Numbered from the stretch's first letter, positions 1-8,090 are shown. The stretch is DNA of 64,000 nucleotides from Methanolobus psychrotolerans (GCF_002243045.1 NZ_MBKP01000003.1:1-64000); one strand, 5' to 3'. Numbers and translations are program-made. The notes: generated from the letters alone by a model not told the origin.

Positions 1-3
1 TAA

Positions 4-228
4 ATTTGTCAAGCACAGGTTGTAGCATTGATATACCGGTCCTATATCAAAAAACAGATGCAAATGAAAGGTCTTCTCAAGGATTACACGTTGCCGGGTC
101 TATTGGATAAACTGGATGTCATTGAATGTTTTGAACAGCCAGGCAAATCGCTTCGGGTAGGGGAGATGCTGGAGAAACAAAAAGAGCTGTATTATGACAT
201 GGGAGTGAACCCGCCAGGCTCGTTATGA
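4..228 (+). pseudogene. Transposase C-terminal fragment
   Basis: An open frame directly after an in-frame TAA at 1-3 encodes about 75 residues that read like the C-terminal tail of an IS4/IS1634-type transposase, ending in GVNPPGSL. The catalytic DDE core would lie to the left, outside the window. The stop at 1-3 means that either the upstream part is frameshifted or only this tail remains. I could not identify a terminal inverted repeat after it. The stop codon overlaps the start of the next gene. The family assignment rests on general resemblance only. Confidence 0.45.
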
Positions 229-503
229 ATGAGCGGGAATATAGGAAACACCATCATACCTCTTTTCAGAAAAGAGCTATAACTGCATTAGTTTTCGTTG
301 GTGGAATGGCAACTTTAATGTCATTGTTTTTTTCGATTTTAACAGTTGGTTTTTCAAAAGATCTACTTTTAACTTGGGTTTATAATCTTGTTATCAGTGC
401 TATATTTGCATATCCTTTAGTAGTGTTTGTTGCGGGCCCACTTGTTGGTTTTGTATTTAGGATAATATTCCCAGAAGGTTCTATTGTTGATATGGCGAAA
501 TGA
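225..503 (+). CDS. DUF2798-like small two-TM protein
   Basis: This 92-residue protein has a basic N-terminus with a His run, then two hydrophobic segments (about residues 22-45 and 52-82) joined by a short loop, the layout of the DUF2798 family of small membrane proteins. Its ATG overlaps the stop of the transposase fragment (ATGA), so the N-terminus may be shorter, for example from a Met near residue 28. Function is unknown. It may have been brought in or truncated by the adjacent mobile element. Confidence 0.5.
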   Translation: MNEREYRKHHHTSFQKRAITALVFVGGMATLMSLFFSILTVGFSKDLLLTWVYNLVISAIFAYPLVVFVAGPLVGFVFRIIFPEGSIVDMAK

Positions 504-823
504 TTTTCGTAATTAAAACCCCTCTTTTTTGTTTTTCCCACGTTCTTAAGTGTTCCCTTGCGTAGACATTAAGCGTAAAGAACTTATCTGCCTTTGCATT
601 TTTTCATAGAACGAAATGTACCTTTAAAGTATCCTACCTTTTTTCATCTACAATACAAGATAGTTTAGTATTTTGCGTTATATCGTCAAAATCCTGCCTT
701 GCAATCCTATGAGCATGCTTGCAAAAATTAAGAGTCTTCTTTGATTTGAAAATATTTCAAGATTCAAGATTCCTTGTTCTAAATTTAAGCAATATCCTTA
801 AATATTAGATTACATGAAAATAC

Positions 824-865
824 TTGTCGTAACAACTATTGTCATGACAACTGTTGTCATAACAA
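824..865. promoter_or_regulatory. Three tandem palindromic operators
   Basis: The 398-base gap before the NuoB-like gene holds one clear structure: three 12-bp sites of form TTGTCNTNACAA at 824-835, 839-850 and 854-865, starting exactly 15 bp apart. The middle one (TTGTCATGACAA) is a perfect palindrome. A TATA-like stretch lies at about 798-808, so transcription should begin near the first site, which suggests repression. The MarR-type regulator encoded at 1598 is the obvious candidate ligand. I see no coding sequence in the rest of 504-823. Confidence 0.65.
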
Positions 866-901
866 GCATATAGCATCTTAATCAAAAAAGGAGATTCTTA
901 A

Positions 902-1447
902 ATGGACGATTTAGAGCAAAATAATATGGAGCTGGTGACATATAATGACGTTCCTGGTATAGCACTCACTGAATCAAACAGTATCGCTAATTTTATAAAA
1001 AAGACAAAGGTTCAGGGCGTTATCAACTGGGGACGTAAAAATTCATTGTGGTTTGCAGTAAATGCAATGGGTTGTTGTGGCGTTGAGTTGATTGCTGTAG
1101 GTATGGCTCACTTCGACACGGATCGTTTTGGTATTCTTCCACGTAATTCCCCAAGACACGCAGATGTACTTCTCATCAGTGGGTATGTGACAAAGAAGTA
1201 TCTTCCTGCTTTGAGAAGGATATGGGACCAGATGCCTGCACCAAAATGGGTGATAGCTATTGGAGACTGTGCTATAAGTGGTGGCCCTTTTTATGAATCC
1301 TACAGTACTCATCAGAATATGGATGAAATATTTCCAGTTGATGTTTATGTTCCTGGATGTCCGCCAAGACCTGAAGCCATTATCCAGGGTTTTGTTGAAC
1401 TACAGAAAAAGATAGAATCAAAGAAGGATAAAGCTATTGATTATTGA
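902..1447 (+). CDS. Orphan NuoB/FpoB-like iron-sulfur subunit
   Basis: This 181-residue protein belongs to the NuoB family, the complex I subunit that carries the N2 [4Fe-4S] cluster; in methanogens it is FpoB of F420H2 dehydrogenase. All four expected Cys ligands are visible: the tandem pair C58-C59 (MGCCGVE), C123 (GDCAISGG) and C153 (PGCPPRPE). The ATG at 902 has a good GGAG site upstream. No other fpo, nuo or hydrogenase gene lies nearby, so it is an orphan subunit that may substitute into a complex encoded elsewhere. Its neighbours are three tandem operators upstream and a marR-type gene downstream, which suggests inducible expression. A redox-sensing role without electron transfer cannot be excluded. 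Confidence 0.8.
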   Translation: MDDLEQNNMELVTYNDVPGIALTESNSIANFIKKTKVQGVINWGRKNSLWFAVNAMGCCGVELIAVGMAHFDTDRFGILPRNSPRHADVLLISGYVTKKYLPALRRIWDQMPAPKWVIAIGDCAISGGPFYESYSTHQNMDEIFPVDVYVPGCPPRPEAIIQGFVELQKKIESKKDKAIDY

Positions 1448-1597
1448 TGAATCAACAGAAGTTAATTATAGAAAAGTGTAAACGATCTATGAGATTGCAA
1501 GCAAAGTAAACATGCGAGTATGTAAACGGGAAACATGAACAATATCATTAAATAGTCACTTCAATATTATTATTGTTACAACAGCAAGGAGTAATAA

Positions 1598-2101
1598 ATG
1601 GATACTGTACCCGTCGGAGCCTTCATTACAATAGCCTATCGTAGTAGTTTTGTGAGATTGAACCATAAAATGAAAGAACTTGGTCTTTCTGCAGGCCAAT
1701 TCTTCGTACTCCTGATGCTTTCTCATGAGCAGGGACTAACACATGACACACTTGCCAGACATCTTGTTATAGACCAGGCAAGTATTACCCGGGCAGTCAA
1801 TATCCTTGAAAATAAAGACTTTGTCAAACGTGTCACTGATGAAAATGATCGGCGAGCTGTGCGCATTTATTTCACGGAAAAGGGTGAGGAACTCATTCCA
1901 AAAATATCCATAATTGATAGTGAGCTGGAAGAAGCTTCAATGACAGGATTCACAGAGGAAGAGAAAAAACAAGCAAGAGATCTACTCAGGAGGATATCAC
2001 AAAATATCTACGAAGTTGCATACGAAAAAGATGACAAGAAGCGGAAGGCTTTCCCCCTGAAGGATCATTGGCAGATTCAAGACAAAAGTATGAAACCTTA
2101 A
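1598..2101 (+). CDS. MarR family transcriptional regulator
   Basis: This 167-residue winged-helix protein has the MarR layout: N-terminal dimerisation helix, HTH (about residues 50-80, with QASITRAVNILENKDFV as the recognition part), and the charged wing TDENDRRAVRIYFTEKG at about 86-102, followed by C-terminal dimer helices. The last 25 residues are a basic extension beyond the usual family end. An AAGGAG site precedes the ATG. It probably binds the TTGTC-type palindromes upstream of the NuoB-like gene and may co-regulate itself; a related TTGTTACAA lies just before its own start. The effector is unknown. Confidence 0.85.
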   Translation: MDTVPVGAFITIAYRSSFVRLNHKMKELGLSAGQFFVLLMLSHEQGLTHDTLARHLVIDQASITRAVNILENKDFVKRVTDENDRRAVRIYFTEKGEELIPKISIIDSELEEASMTGFTEEEKKQARDLLRRISQNIYEVAYEKDDKKRKAFPLKDHWQIQDKSMKP

Positions 2102-2133
2102 ATATATTACAGTATTTCTAACCAAATTCAAAA

Positions 2134-2274
2134 TCAATATCCATTGCACATCTCCAACCTTTCTCTTACATGAGCATTAAGAATAAATGGTCTATTAGCT
2201 TCGCCATTCTTCTTCATATAATGCAAAGTACCCTCAGAGAATCCCATTTTATTCCATTCAGAATAAGGTATGCA
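2134..2274 (-). pseudogene. Decayed Cas1-like C-terminal fragment
   Basis: On the minus strand 46 codons read IPYSEWNKMGFSEGTLHYMK and continue to a TGA with a PF-LN-HVRERLE motif, which resembles the C-terminal tail of Cas1 integrases of Methanosarcina-type CRISPR systems. A TAG interrupts this frame just upstream, and another frame continues briefly, so the gene is broken and only the tail survives. No Cas2 and no repeat-spacer array accompany it. It lies in the 384-base gap between marR and the aminopeptidase gene, which holds nothing else recognisable. The family call is from memory of the motif, so it is moderate. Confidence 0.42.
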
Positions 2275-2485
2275 TGTCGATGGAGCCTAGTTCCATCTTT
2301 TTCTTGTCAGCATAAGTTACAGTATTAAGTATCCTGAGAAGCTATTATACTATGGTGCTAAAACAAAATAAAAAAGATTTTGTCATTATGTGATCCCTCA
2401 CACAGTGAGACGCTATGGAAAGAAACTAATTCAAAGCCCATTACAAAGCTGAATGCATATGAGCAACATGAAAAAGGTGGAAAAT

Positions 2486-3790
2486 ATGGATCGTATCAGG
2501 AATTATACCAGGGATTTTTTTGGATTTACGAAAAAAGCGACAACATCCGTTCAGACAGTGGATGCCATAAGAGAACGTCTGGACGCTGAAGGTTTTAGGG
2601 AATTGGAAATAAATGAGATATGGACATTGAATGCATCGGGAAAATACTATCTTACCCCTTATCCTTCCATGTTGGTGGGCTTTACTATCGGAAGCGGTCA
2701 ATTTCCGTCAAAATGGGTGAAGATGATCGCTGCACATACGGATAATCCCGGGTTTCGGATAAAACCCAATCCGGAGGTGAACAGTGAAGGAATGTTGACA
2801 CTAAATGTGGAACGTTACGGCGGACCTATTCTTAATACATGGTTCGATCGTCCTTTATCCATTGCCGGAAGAATAGCGGTGAAGTCCGATGAGGTTCTGA
2901 AGCCAAAAGTGATCCATCTGGATTTTCAAAGACCTATACTTATCATCCCGAATCTGGCCATCCATATGAACCGCGAGGTCAATAAAGGTGTGGAGATCAA
3001 GGTTCAAAAAGAAATGCAACCTCTCTTGACCCAGTTGATCGAAGATGAGATCAAGGATAATTATCTGCTGGATCTGGTTGCAGAGGAAGCAGGAGTTAAT
3101 CCTGAAGATATTCTGGACATGGACTTGAACGTCTATTGTAGTGAAGAAGGTATGTTGGTGGGCTCAAAAGAGGAATTCATCTCCTGTCCGAGAATCGACG
3201 ATCTGTCCATGATATATGCTGCTATGGAAGCTCTTGTAGAATCAAATCATCAGAACGGGATCAACATGGTGGCATTTATGGACAATGAAGAGATCGGTTC
3301 TGCGACCCGGCAAGGTGCTGACTCCGTGATGCTGAGCAATATACTGGCAAGGATCCGTATGGGAACAACGGGAACGGAACAACAATCCATCCATCAGGAG
3401 ATGAACTTGTTTGTGATCTCGGCAGACGGTGCTCATGGCTTTCATCCCAATTACAGTGAAAAGAGCGATATCACCAACAAGCCTGTGATGAACAAAGGAA
3501 TTGCTATTAAGATCAGTTGTAATCGTTCCTATGCATCGGAAGTGGAGACTATTGCAGCTTTTCAGCAGCTGTGTGACAAAGCCCATGTGAAATACCAAAA
3601 ATTCGTGAACCATTCAGACCAACCCGGAGGAACGACCCTGGGCCCTTTACTTAGCAAATATGTGCCTGTTCATGTGGTGGATGCAGGAGTGCCGATGCTG
3701 GCAATGCATTCAGCCAGGGAACTGATGGGTAAACAGGACTTCCTGGATTCCATCAAGATATTCAGTACATTTTTTCAATTGGAGGAGTGA
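2486..3790 (+). CDS. M18 family aminopeptidase
   Basis: This cytosolic dinuclear-metal aminopeptidase, related to aspartyl aminopeptidase (ApeB/DNPEP), removes N-terminal residues. Its motifs are the metal-binding His in IAAHTDNPGFRIKPNP, the catalytic and metal Glu pair in MDNEEIGS, the later metal site near DGAHGFHPNY, and the terminal MHSARE His. A GGTGG site decides for the ATG at 2486 (MDRIRNYTRDFFGF) over three earlier in-frame Met codons from 2453. Length (434 residues) is normal for M18. The family is mainly bacterial and eukaryotic, and the surroundings (IS tail, broken Cas1-like piece) make gene transfer plausible. Confidence 0.85.
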   Translation: MDRIRNYTRDFFGFTKKATTSVQTVDAIRERLDAEGFRELEINEIWTLNASGKYYLTPYPSMLVGFTIGSGQFPSKWVKMIAAHTDNPGFRIKPNPEVNSEGMLTLNVERYGGPILNTWFDRPLSIAGRIAVKSDEVLKPKVIHLDFQRPILIIPNLAIHMNREVNKGVEIKVQKEMQPLLTQLIEDEIKDNYLLDLVAEEAGVNPEDILDMDLNVYCSEEGMLVGSKEEFISCPRIDDLSMIYAAMEALVESNHQNGINMVAFMDNEEIGSATRQGADSVMLSNILARIRMGTTGTEQQSIHQEMNLFVISADGAHGFHPNYSEKSDITNKPVMNKGIAIKISCNRSYASEVETIAAFQQLCDKAHVKYQKFVNHSDQPGGTTLGPLLSKYVPVHVVDAGVPMLAMHSARELMGKQDFLDSIKIFSTFFQLEE

Positions 3791-4025
3791 TATATATATT
3801 TAATAACTTATAAATTCAATGGCTCTGTAATTTTATCTTTTTTTGTTCTTGTCACCATCACTCTACCTCAAACCTCAAGACCCTGGACACCTTTATTGAC
3901 CGTTCTTTGAAACTAAAACAAAAAGTAAATTTCGTTCAGGTTTTCATTATAACCGGGATCTTCTCAAAGCTTAGGTTGTATTTTTTATACAGATCCCATA
4001 ATGTATCTTTGGAACTCCTAATGAT

Positions 4026-4259
4026 TTATCTTGTGATCCATTCTATTACTTCATCGACCTTTGGAACCCTGCCAACTATCTTCACTTCTCCATCGACAAC
4101 AACAGCGGGAGTTATCAGCACCCCATATGCGAGTATGCCATTCATGTCCTCGACCTTCACAATCTCAGCGTCGACACCTGCCTGAGCAACTGCCTCTTCT
4201 ACGAACTTCTTTGTTTTGTTGCATTTGGGACAACCGGTACCTAATATCTCTATTTTCAT
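4026..4259 (-). CDS. Thioredoxin-like small redox protein
   Basis: This 77-residue protein has the glutaredoxin-like fold of archaeal redox-active disulfide proteins. It carries a CPKC active site close to the N-terminus (MKIEILGTGCPKC) and the cis-Pro segment VLITPAVVVDGE that closes the active site. A dithiol/disulfide exchange role in the cytosol follows. I chose the ATG at 4259 because family members begin MKIEILG; an ATG at 4268 is also in frame. It follows the ferredoxin gene by 18 bases on the same strand, so the two are probably co-transcribed and may form a small electron-transfer pair. Confidence 0.8.
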   Translation of the reverse strand: MKIEILGTGCPKCNKTKKFVEEAVAQAGVDAEIVKVEDMNGILAYGVLITPAVVVDGEVKIVGRVPKVDEVIEWITR

Positions 4260-4277
4260 ATTGTTCATCTCTTTGGT

Positions 4278-4460
4278 TTAAACAAATACTTTTATGGCAT
4301 CATACTCACAGGATGCAACGCAATCCATACAGTACTTGCATGAACTCATTCCTGCAGGGAAACATAACCCATCCTTGAGTTCAAGTATATCATTCTGACA
4401 AGCATCTACACATGAACCGCAGCCTGTACATTTATTATCATAAACTGCAACTAGGACCAT
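4278..4460 (-). CDS. Small 2x[4Fe-4S]-type ferredoxin
   Basis: A 60-residue protein has two Cys clusters: CTGCGSCVDAC near the N-terminus and CKYCMDCVASC near the C-terminus, the arrangement of a two-cluster bacterial-type ferredoxin. The usual Pro after the fourth Cys is replaced in both motifs (CQND, CEYD), which is slightly atypical. The start at 4460 (ATG) is preferred to a GTG at 4472 and has GGAAG upstream. It is the first gene of a two-gene unit with the thioredoxin-like protein. Likely role: low-potential electron carrier. Its partner enzyme is not in the window. Confidence 0.82.
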   Translation of the reverse strand: MVLVAVYDNKCTGCGSCVDACQNDILELKDGLCFPAGMSSCKYCMDCVASCEYDAIKVFV

Positions 4461-4638
4461 TTTTGTAAACACTTCCTTTTTGATAGGAGAATGTCAGTAC
4501 CTTCTATTTAATATAACTGTCAGTTCAACGGAACCTAAGATTTTTTTCTCAAATTTGCTTGTTTAAAGCTGTTGTAAATATAAAATAGAATCTTCAGCAA
4601 ACCATCAAGAGTATATCTGAAAAATACAATTGGAACAT

Positions 4639-5502
4639 ATGCCATTCAAACCCATAGGAAAAGTGTCAAATTTCGCAGATGAAGAAACAATGCAGCTCCT
4701 TGCTCTCTGGAAGGAAAGCGTAAGTATAATTGAACTGGAAGAAAAAGATCCAAACGGACTTCTCTTTGAAGACTATTCACATTACATTGTAATCCATGAT
4801 CCTCTGAAAATGGAGTTCCCTGAAAAAAGAAAAGAGTGGAACAGGAGATTCTGCAGGAACGCAGGAGTTTCAGTTGTTGAGCTTATAAAAAAGGATGGAA
4901 ATAAGATATACTTCAAAGGTCTTTTTGCAGCAAACATGTCTTCTGTTTATGGTATCGTTCCTTACACTGCCTTTGATAATCAGGAAGCAGACTTCCCTGC
5001 GGCAGAGATGGAAATACTCAAAAGACAGACAATGGAGGCAGCACTCCCGGAGGCAAACAGCAAGGCAATACTTGATGTGGGATGTGGAGTCGGAAGTATA
5101 ACTCTGAAAATGGCAAGGATGAATCCCGGATCAAAAATAACTGGGATCGACCTTCTGGAAGATACCATGAAACAGTGTCGTTTGAATGCTGTTGCCTATG
5201 ATATTAAAAATGTGTCTTTTACAGCGGCCAGTGTTTATGAACTTCCTTTTGATGACGGGAAATTTGAAACTATAACATGCTTCTTCATGCTCCATCATCT
5301 TGATGACATACCGAAGGCTCTTTCAGAAATAAGAAGAGTCCTTAACAAAGGAGGAAAAATACTAGCTGTAGAGCCTCTTGACCATCATCATGGAACAGAA
5401 AGAGGTATACAGGACTGGGTAAACCATTTTGAAAATGCCGGTTTTTCCGCAGAGACAGAACAGATTAGCAGGGCCGTTTTCGTGCGTGCAAAGTTGAAGT
5501 AA
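4639..5502 (+). CDS. SAM methyltransferase with TrmO-like N-terminus
   Basis: The C-terminal half (about residues 135-235) is a class I SAM-dependent methyltransferase: the glycine motif LDVGCGVGS binds SAM, GIDLLE is the acidic motif II, and FFMLHHLDD with LNKGGKILAVEP are later motifs. The N-terminal 110 residues resemble a degenerate TsaA/TrmO beta-barrel (PIGKVSNF near the start, then an ELEEKDPNGLLFEDYSHYIV stretch matching the family's GLxxxxxFSHIIV motif). TrmO itself methylates t6A37 of tRNA, so a tRNA or small-molecule substrate is possible, but none can be assigned. The ATG at 4639 is preferred to TTG at 4630. It is monocistronic. Confidence 0.7.
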   Translation: MPFKPIGKVSNFADEETMQLLALWKESVSIIELEEKDPNGLLFEDYSHYIVIHDPLKMEFPEKRKEWNRRFCRNAGVSVVELIKKDGNKIYFKGLFAANMSSVYGIVPYTAFDNQEADFPAAEMEILKRQTMEAALPEANSKAILDVGCGVGSITLKMARMNPGSKITGIDLLEDTMKQCRLNAVAYDIKNVSFTAASVYELPFDDGKFETITCFFMLHHLDDIPKALSEIRRVLNKGGKILAVEPLDHHHGTERGIQDWVNHFENAGFSAETEQISRAVFVRAKLK

Positions 5503-5513
5503 AGCAAAACGTA

Positions 5514-5613
5514 GGAGGAGCGGGTGTATCGCACCCGCGGTAAAAACAGATGTGCAATATCCGAACCCTTCGGGAGGTAAACCACCTGGAAACATTTTTA
5601 CTTGATTGCACAT
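5514..5613 (+). other. Structured element after methyltransferase gene
   Basis: This 100-base segment has several perfect pairings. A GCGGGTG/CACCCGC hairpin lies at 5520-5538. A second unit is closed by TGTGCAAT (5550-5557) with ATTGCACA (5605-5612) and encloses two hairpins, CCGAA-ccc-TTCGG and AGGT-aaacc-ACCT. The first hairpin lacks a U-tract, so it is not a typical terminator. The closed three-way shape looks like a folded RNA or a dispersed palindromic element. It lies 170 bases before the first symporter unit. No known riboswitch class fits. Strand is undecided. Confidence 0.4.
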
Positions 5614-5785
5614 AAGTGTTACAAACTATTTTATTTTTAACACTAAATCCACTATGAATTGTTAATATTTATAACTTATGCCCGCTGGAAAAGGCATCTA
5701 ATTCCTGCATAATATCGAAAAGTTAAAGTACGTATCATGTTAACAGATAGCATTATTAATAATGTTATTTGTTGGTGATGCAAAA

Positions 5786-5905
5786 ATGCTAGGAATAAAC
5801 GATCCGCAAATCTGGATAGCATATTTATTATGTTTTATCAGTGCCATAGGATGCATAATTTATGGACTGATACATTGGAATGATAATGAAGAGGATGATA
5901 ACTGA
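5786..5905 (+). CDS. Symporter small accessory protein (copy 1)
   Basis: A 39-residue single-TM peptide beginning MLGINDPQIWIAYLLCFISA and ending in an acidic tail (WNDNEEDDN). Its TGA overlaps the symporter ATG by one base (TGATG), so the two are translationally coupled. A nearly identical peptide precedes the second symporter at 8766, which shows that the small frame is under selection. It fits the small accessory proteins annotated next to SSS symporters in methylotrophic methanogens. It probably sits in the membrane beside the transporter to stabilise or regulate it. The upstream region 5613-5785 contains a 12-bp palindrome ATTATTAATAAT at 5752-5763. Confidence 0.8.
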   Translation: MLGINDPQIWIAYLLCFISAIGCIIYGLIHWNDNEEDDN

Positions 5906-7494
5906 TGGCTGTCAGTTCACCCATTCTTGGAATAGCAGTTGCTGCCTACATGATAGTGGTTTTCTATCTTGGCTGGCTTGGTTACAAACAGACAAAAAAT
6001 ACTGATGATTATATGCTGGCTGGAAGAAAGGTCAATCCTTTCGTACTTGCATTCTCCTATGGAGCCGCATTTATCAGCACATCCGCGATCATTGGATTCG
6101 GAGGATATGCCGGTGCATTTGGTATGGGCATCCTGTGGCTGGTCGTCATGAACATTTTTGTTGGCATCTTTATCGCCTTTGTTGTATTCGGCTCCAGAAC
6201 CAGGCGTATTGGTGTCAATCTGAAAGCTGTTACATTCCCTGAACTAATTGGAAGAAGGTTCCAGTCCAGATTCATTCAGGGATTCTCAGGTGCACTAATC
6301 ACCATTTTTATGCCGCTTTATGCAGGCAGTGTCCTGATAGGAGGAGCACGTTTTATGGAAACTGCCCTTGATATTAACTATAACGTTGCTGTTCTTATAC
6401 TTGCCATAATCGTTGCAGCCTATGTCATAACAGGCGGACTTATTGCTGTTATGTATACTGATGCCTTGCAGGGAGTATTGATGTTCATTGGAATGGGCAT
6501 CCTGCTTGTATTAACATATTCAAAGCTTGGCGGTGTTATTGAAGCACATCAGGCACTCACGAACATGGCATACCTGGTTCCCGATAATTTGGCCGCCGTC
6601 GGACATAACGGATGGACATCAATGCCAGCTTTAGGCTCACCCACATGGTGGACACTTGTATCTACCATAATACTTGGAGTAGGCATCGGAGTGCTTGCGC
6701 AGCCACAGCTGGCTGTACGTTTTATGACAGTGAAGAACACCCGTTCACTGAAAAGAGCGGTCCTTTCAGGTGGGCCTTTTATCTTTATGATGGCAGGTGT
6801 TGCCTACATTGTCGGTGCACTATCAAATGTATATTTCTTTGACACAAAAGGAATGCTGTCAATTGATGTTGCAGGAGGGAACATCGACAAAATAATGCCT
6901 GAATACATCAACAGTGCAATGCCTGATTATTTCGTTGTGTTCTTCCTGCTTACCCTGCTTGCAGCAGCCATGTCAACGCTAAGTTCCCAGTTCCATGCTA
7001 TGGGTACAGCATTTGGACATGACTTTTACCGTGAGTTTGTGATGAAGGGGAAGATCGGAAAGACTATCACCCTCACAAGAGTTGGTATTGCAACGACAAT
7101 CATGGCCAGTGTAGTACTCGCATACATTCTCCCGCCAGGAATTATAGCAAGGGCAACAGCGATCTTCTTTGGACTCTGTGCAGCAGCTTTCCTTCCAATG
7201 TACTCAGGAGCCATCTTCTGGAAACGCATGACAAAAGAAGGAGCAATTGCAAGTCTTCTTGTCGGAACGTTCAGTAGCCTTTTCTGGCTCACATTCGTTC
7301 ACGTAAAAGAAGCAAGCGCACTGGGTATTAGCCAGGCACTGTTTGGTAAAGTTACATTGCTTACAGGTACATGGACCGTTATAGACCCGATACTTGTGGC
7401 CACACCACTATCTATCATAGTTGCCATAGTAGTGAGCCTTATGACAAAACCTGCATCAAAAGAGCATATTGACCTGTGCTTTAAGAGAGAATAA
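5905..7494 (+). CDS. Sodium:solute symporter, SSS family (copy 1)
   Basis: A 529-residue integral membrane protein with about 13 hydrophobic segments, of the sodium:solute symporter family (PanF/ActP/PutP group). Family marks are DDYMLAGRKVNPF after TM1, SYGAAFISTSAIIGFGG in TM2, the AVTFPELIGRRF loop and AAAMSTLSSQFHAMGTAFGHD in TM8/9, the region that contributes the second sodium site. Substrate cannot be read from sequence; a carboxylate or compatible solute is possible. It is coupled to the 39-residue peptide upstream and is a close paralogue of the gene at 8891. A hairpin terminator follows at 7519. Confidence 0.9.
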   Translation: MAVSSPILGIAVAAYMIVVFYLGWLGYKQTKNTDDYMLAGRKVNPFVLAFSYGAAFISTSAIIGFGGYAGAFGMGILWLVVMNIFVGIFIAFVVFGSRTRRIGVNLKAVTFPELIGRRFQSRFIQGFSGALITIFMPLYAGSVLIGGARFMETALDINYNVAVLILAIIVAAYVITGGLIAVMYTDALQGVLMFIGMGILLVLTYSKLGGVIEAHQALTNMAYLVPDNLAAVGHNGWTSMPALGSPTWWTLVSTIILGVGIGVLAQPQLAVRFMTVKNTRSLKRAVLSGGPFIFMMAGVAYIVGALSNVYFFDTKGMLSIDVAGGNIDKIMPEYINSAMPDYFVVFFLLTLLAAAMSTLSSQFHAMGTAFGHDFYREFVMKGKIGKTITLTRVGIATTIMASVVLAYILPPGIIARATAIFFGLCAAAFLPMYSGAIFWKRMTKEGAIASLLVGTFSSLFWLTFVHVKEASALGISQALFGKVTLLTGTWTVIDPILVATPLSIIVAIVVSLMTKPASKEHIDLCFKRE

Positions 7495-7518
7495 TACTTT
7501 CCTTTTTTTTGAGAAGCA

Positions 7519-7556
7519 GTCAATAAAATGGATTTTGTTTTATTGACACGCTTTTC
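7519..7556 (+). terminator. Hairpin terminator after symporter 1
   Basis: GTCAATAAAA (7519-7528) pairs perfectly with TTTTATTGAC (7538-7547) over a 9-base loop, followed by CGCTTTTC. It lies 25 bases after the symporter stop. The remainder of the gap to 7816 is AT-rich with no convincing gene. Confidence 0.55.
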
Positions 7557-7816
7557 TTATTTTTGCATTGGAAAATTGGATGCTGGCATTTTGAGGTAGT
7601 ACAAAAGTTTCCGATTATGCAAACTAATTGGAGAATTTCTTCCTTCGGCTTTGTAGTAAAACCGAGATTGTATGTAAATCAAAATGTGCTTTTTTGGATG
7701 CTGTTGGAAAACTTTCCTTTACTTAGCAATTTAGATTACAGTCCGATGATACTATGACATCACCATAACCCCTAATTTGATGCGAAGATTTTTTTATAGG
7801 GCAAGAACAAGGGGGA

Positions 7817-8011
7817 ATGAGCAACATGAAAAAAAAGTCATACTCAATTGTAGCTGTTTTATGGTATGTGGGAGCAATATGCTTTTTTATCGCTGCAGGA
7901 ATCGGCAAAAACAGCGCATATATGGCATTAGGGGCACTTTATCTATGTATTGGTTCATTCTATTTGGCATTGTATAAGAAACATAAAAATAATGATGAAA
8001 AAAGAGAATAG
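7817..8011 (+). CDS. Small two-TM membrane protein
   Basis: A 64-residue protein with two hydrophobic segments (about residues 10-27 and 33-52) and a basic C-terminal tail (KKHKNNDEKRE). A strong GGGGG ribosome-binding site lies 5 bases before the ATG, which supports it as a real gene. It sits alone between the two symporter units, and no family is recognised. The length and two short helices are typical of uncharacterised small membrane proteins of methanogens. Confidence 0.6.
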   Translation: MSNMKKKSYSIVAVLWYVGAICFFIAAGIGKNSAYMALGALYLCIGSFYLALYKKHKNNDEKRE

Positions 8012-8090
8012 TCATTTTTTGCACTTTCCTTTATTATGGAAAAATGGATACGTTTTTTGAATATCTGCTAGCCTTATAACCTCATTTTGA

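Noticed and set aside
5362-5613. Minus-strand frames across 5362-5613 as small genes
   Set aside because: They run over the end of the methyltransferase gene and the palindromic element; the sequence is better explained by nested stems than by protein coding.
7563-7757. 64-codon plus-strand frame after the first symporter
   Set aside because: No ribosome-binding site, odd composition, no family resemblance; the region is AT-rich spacer.
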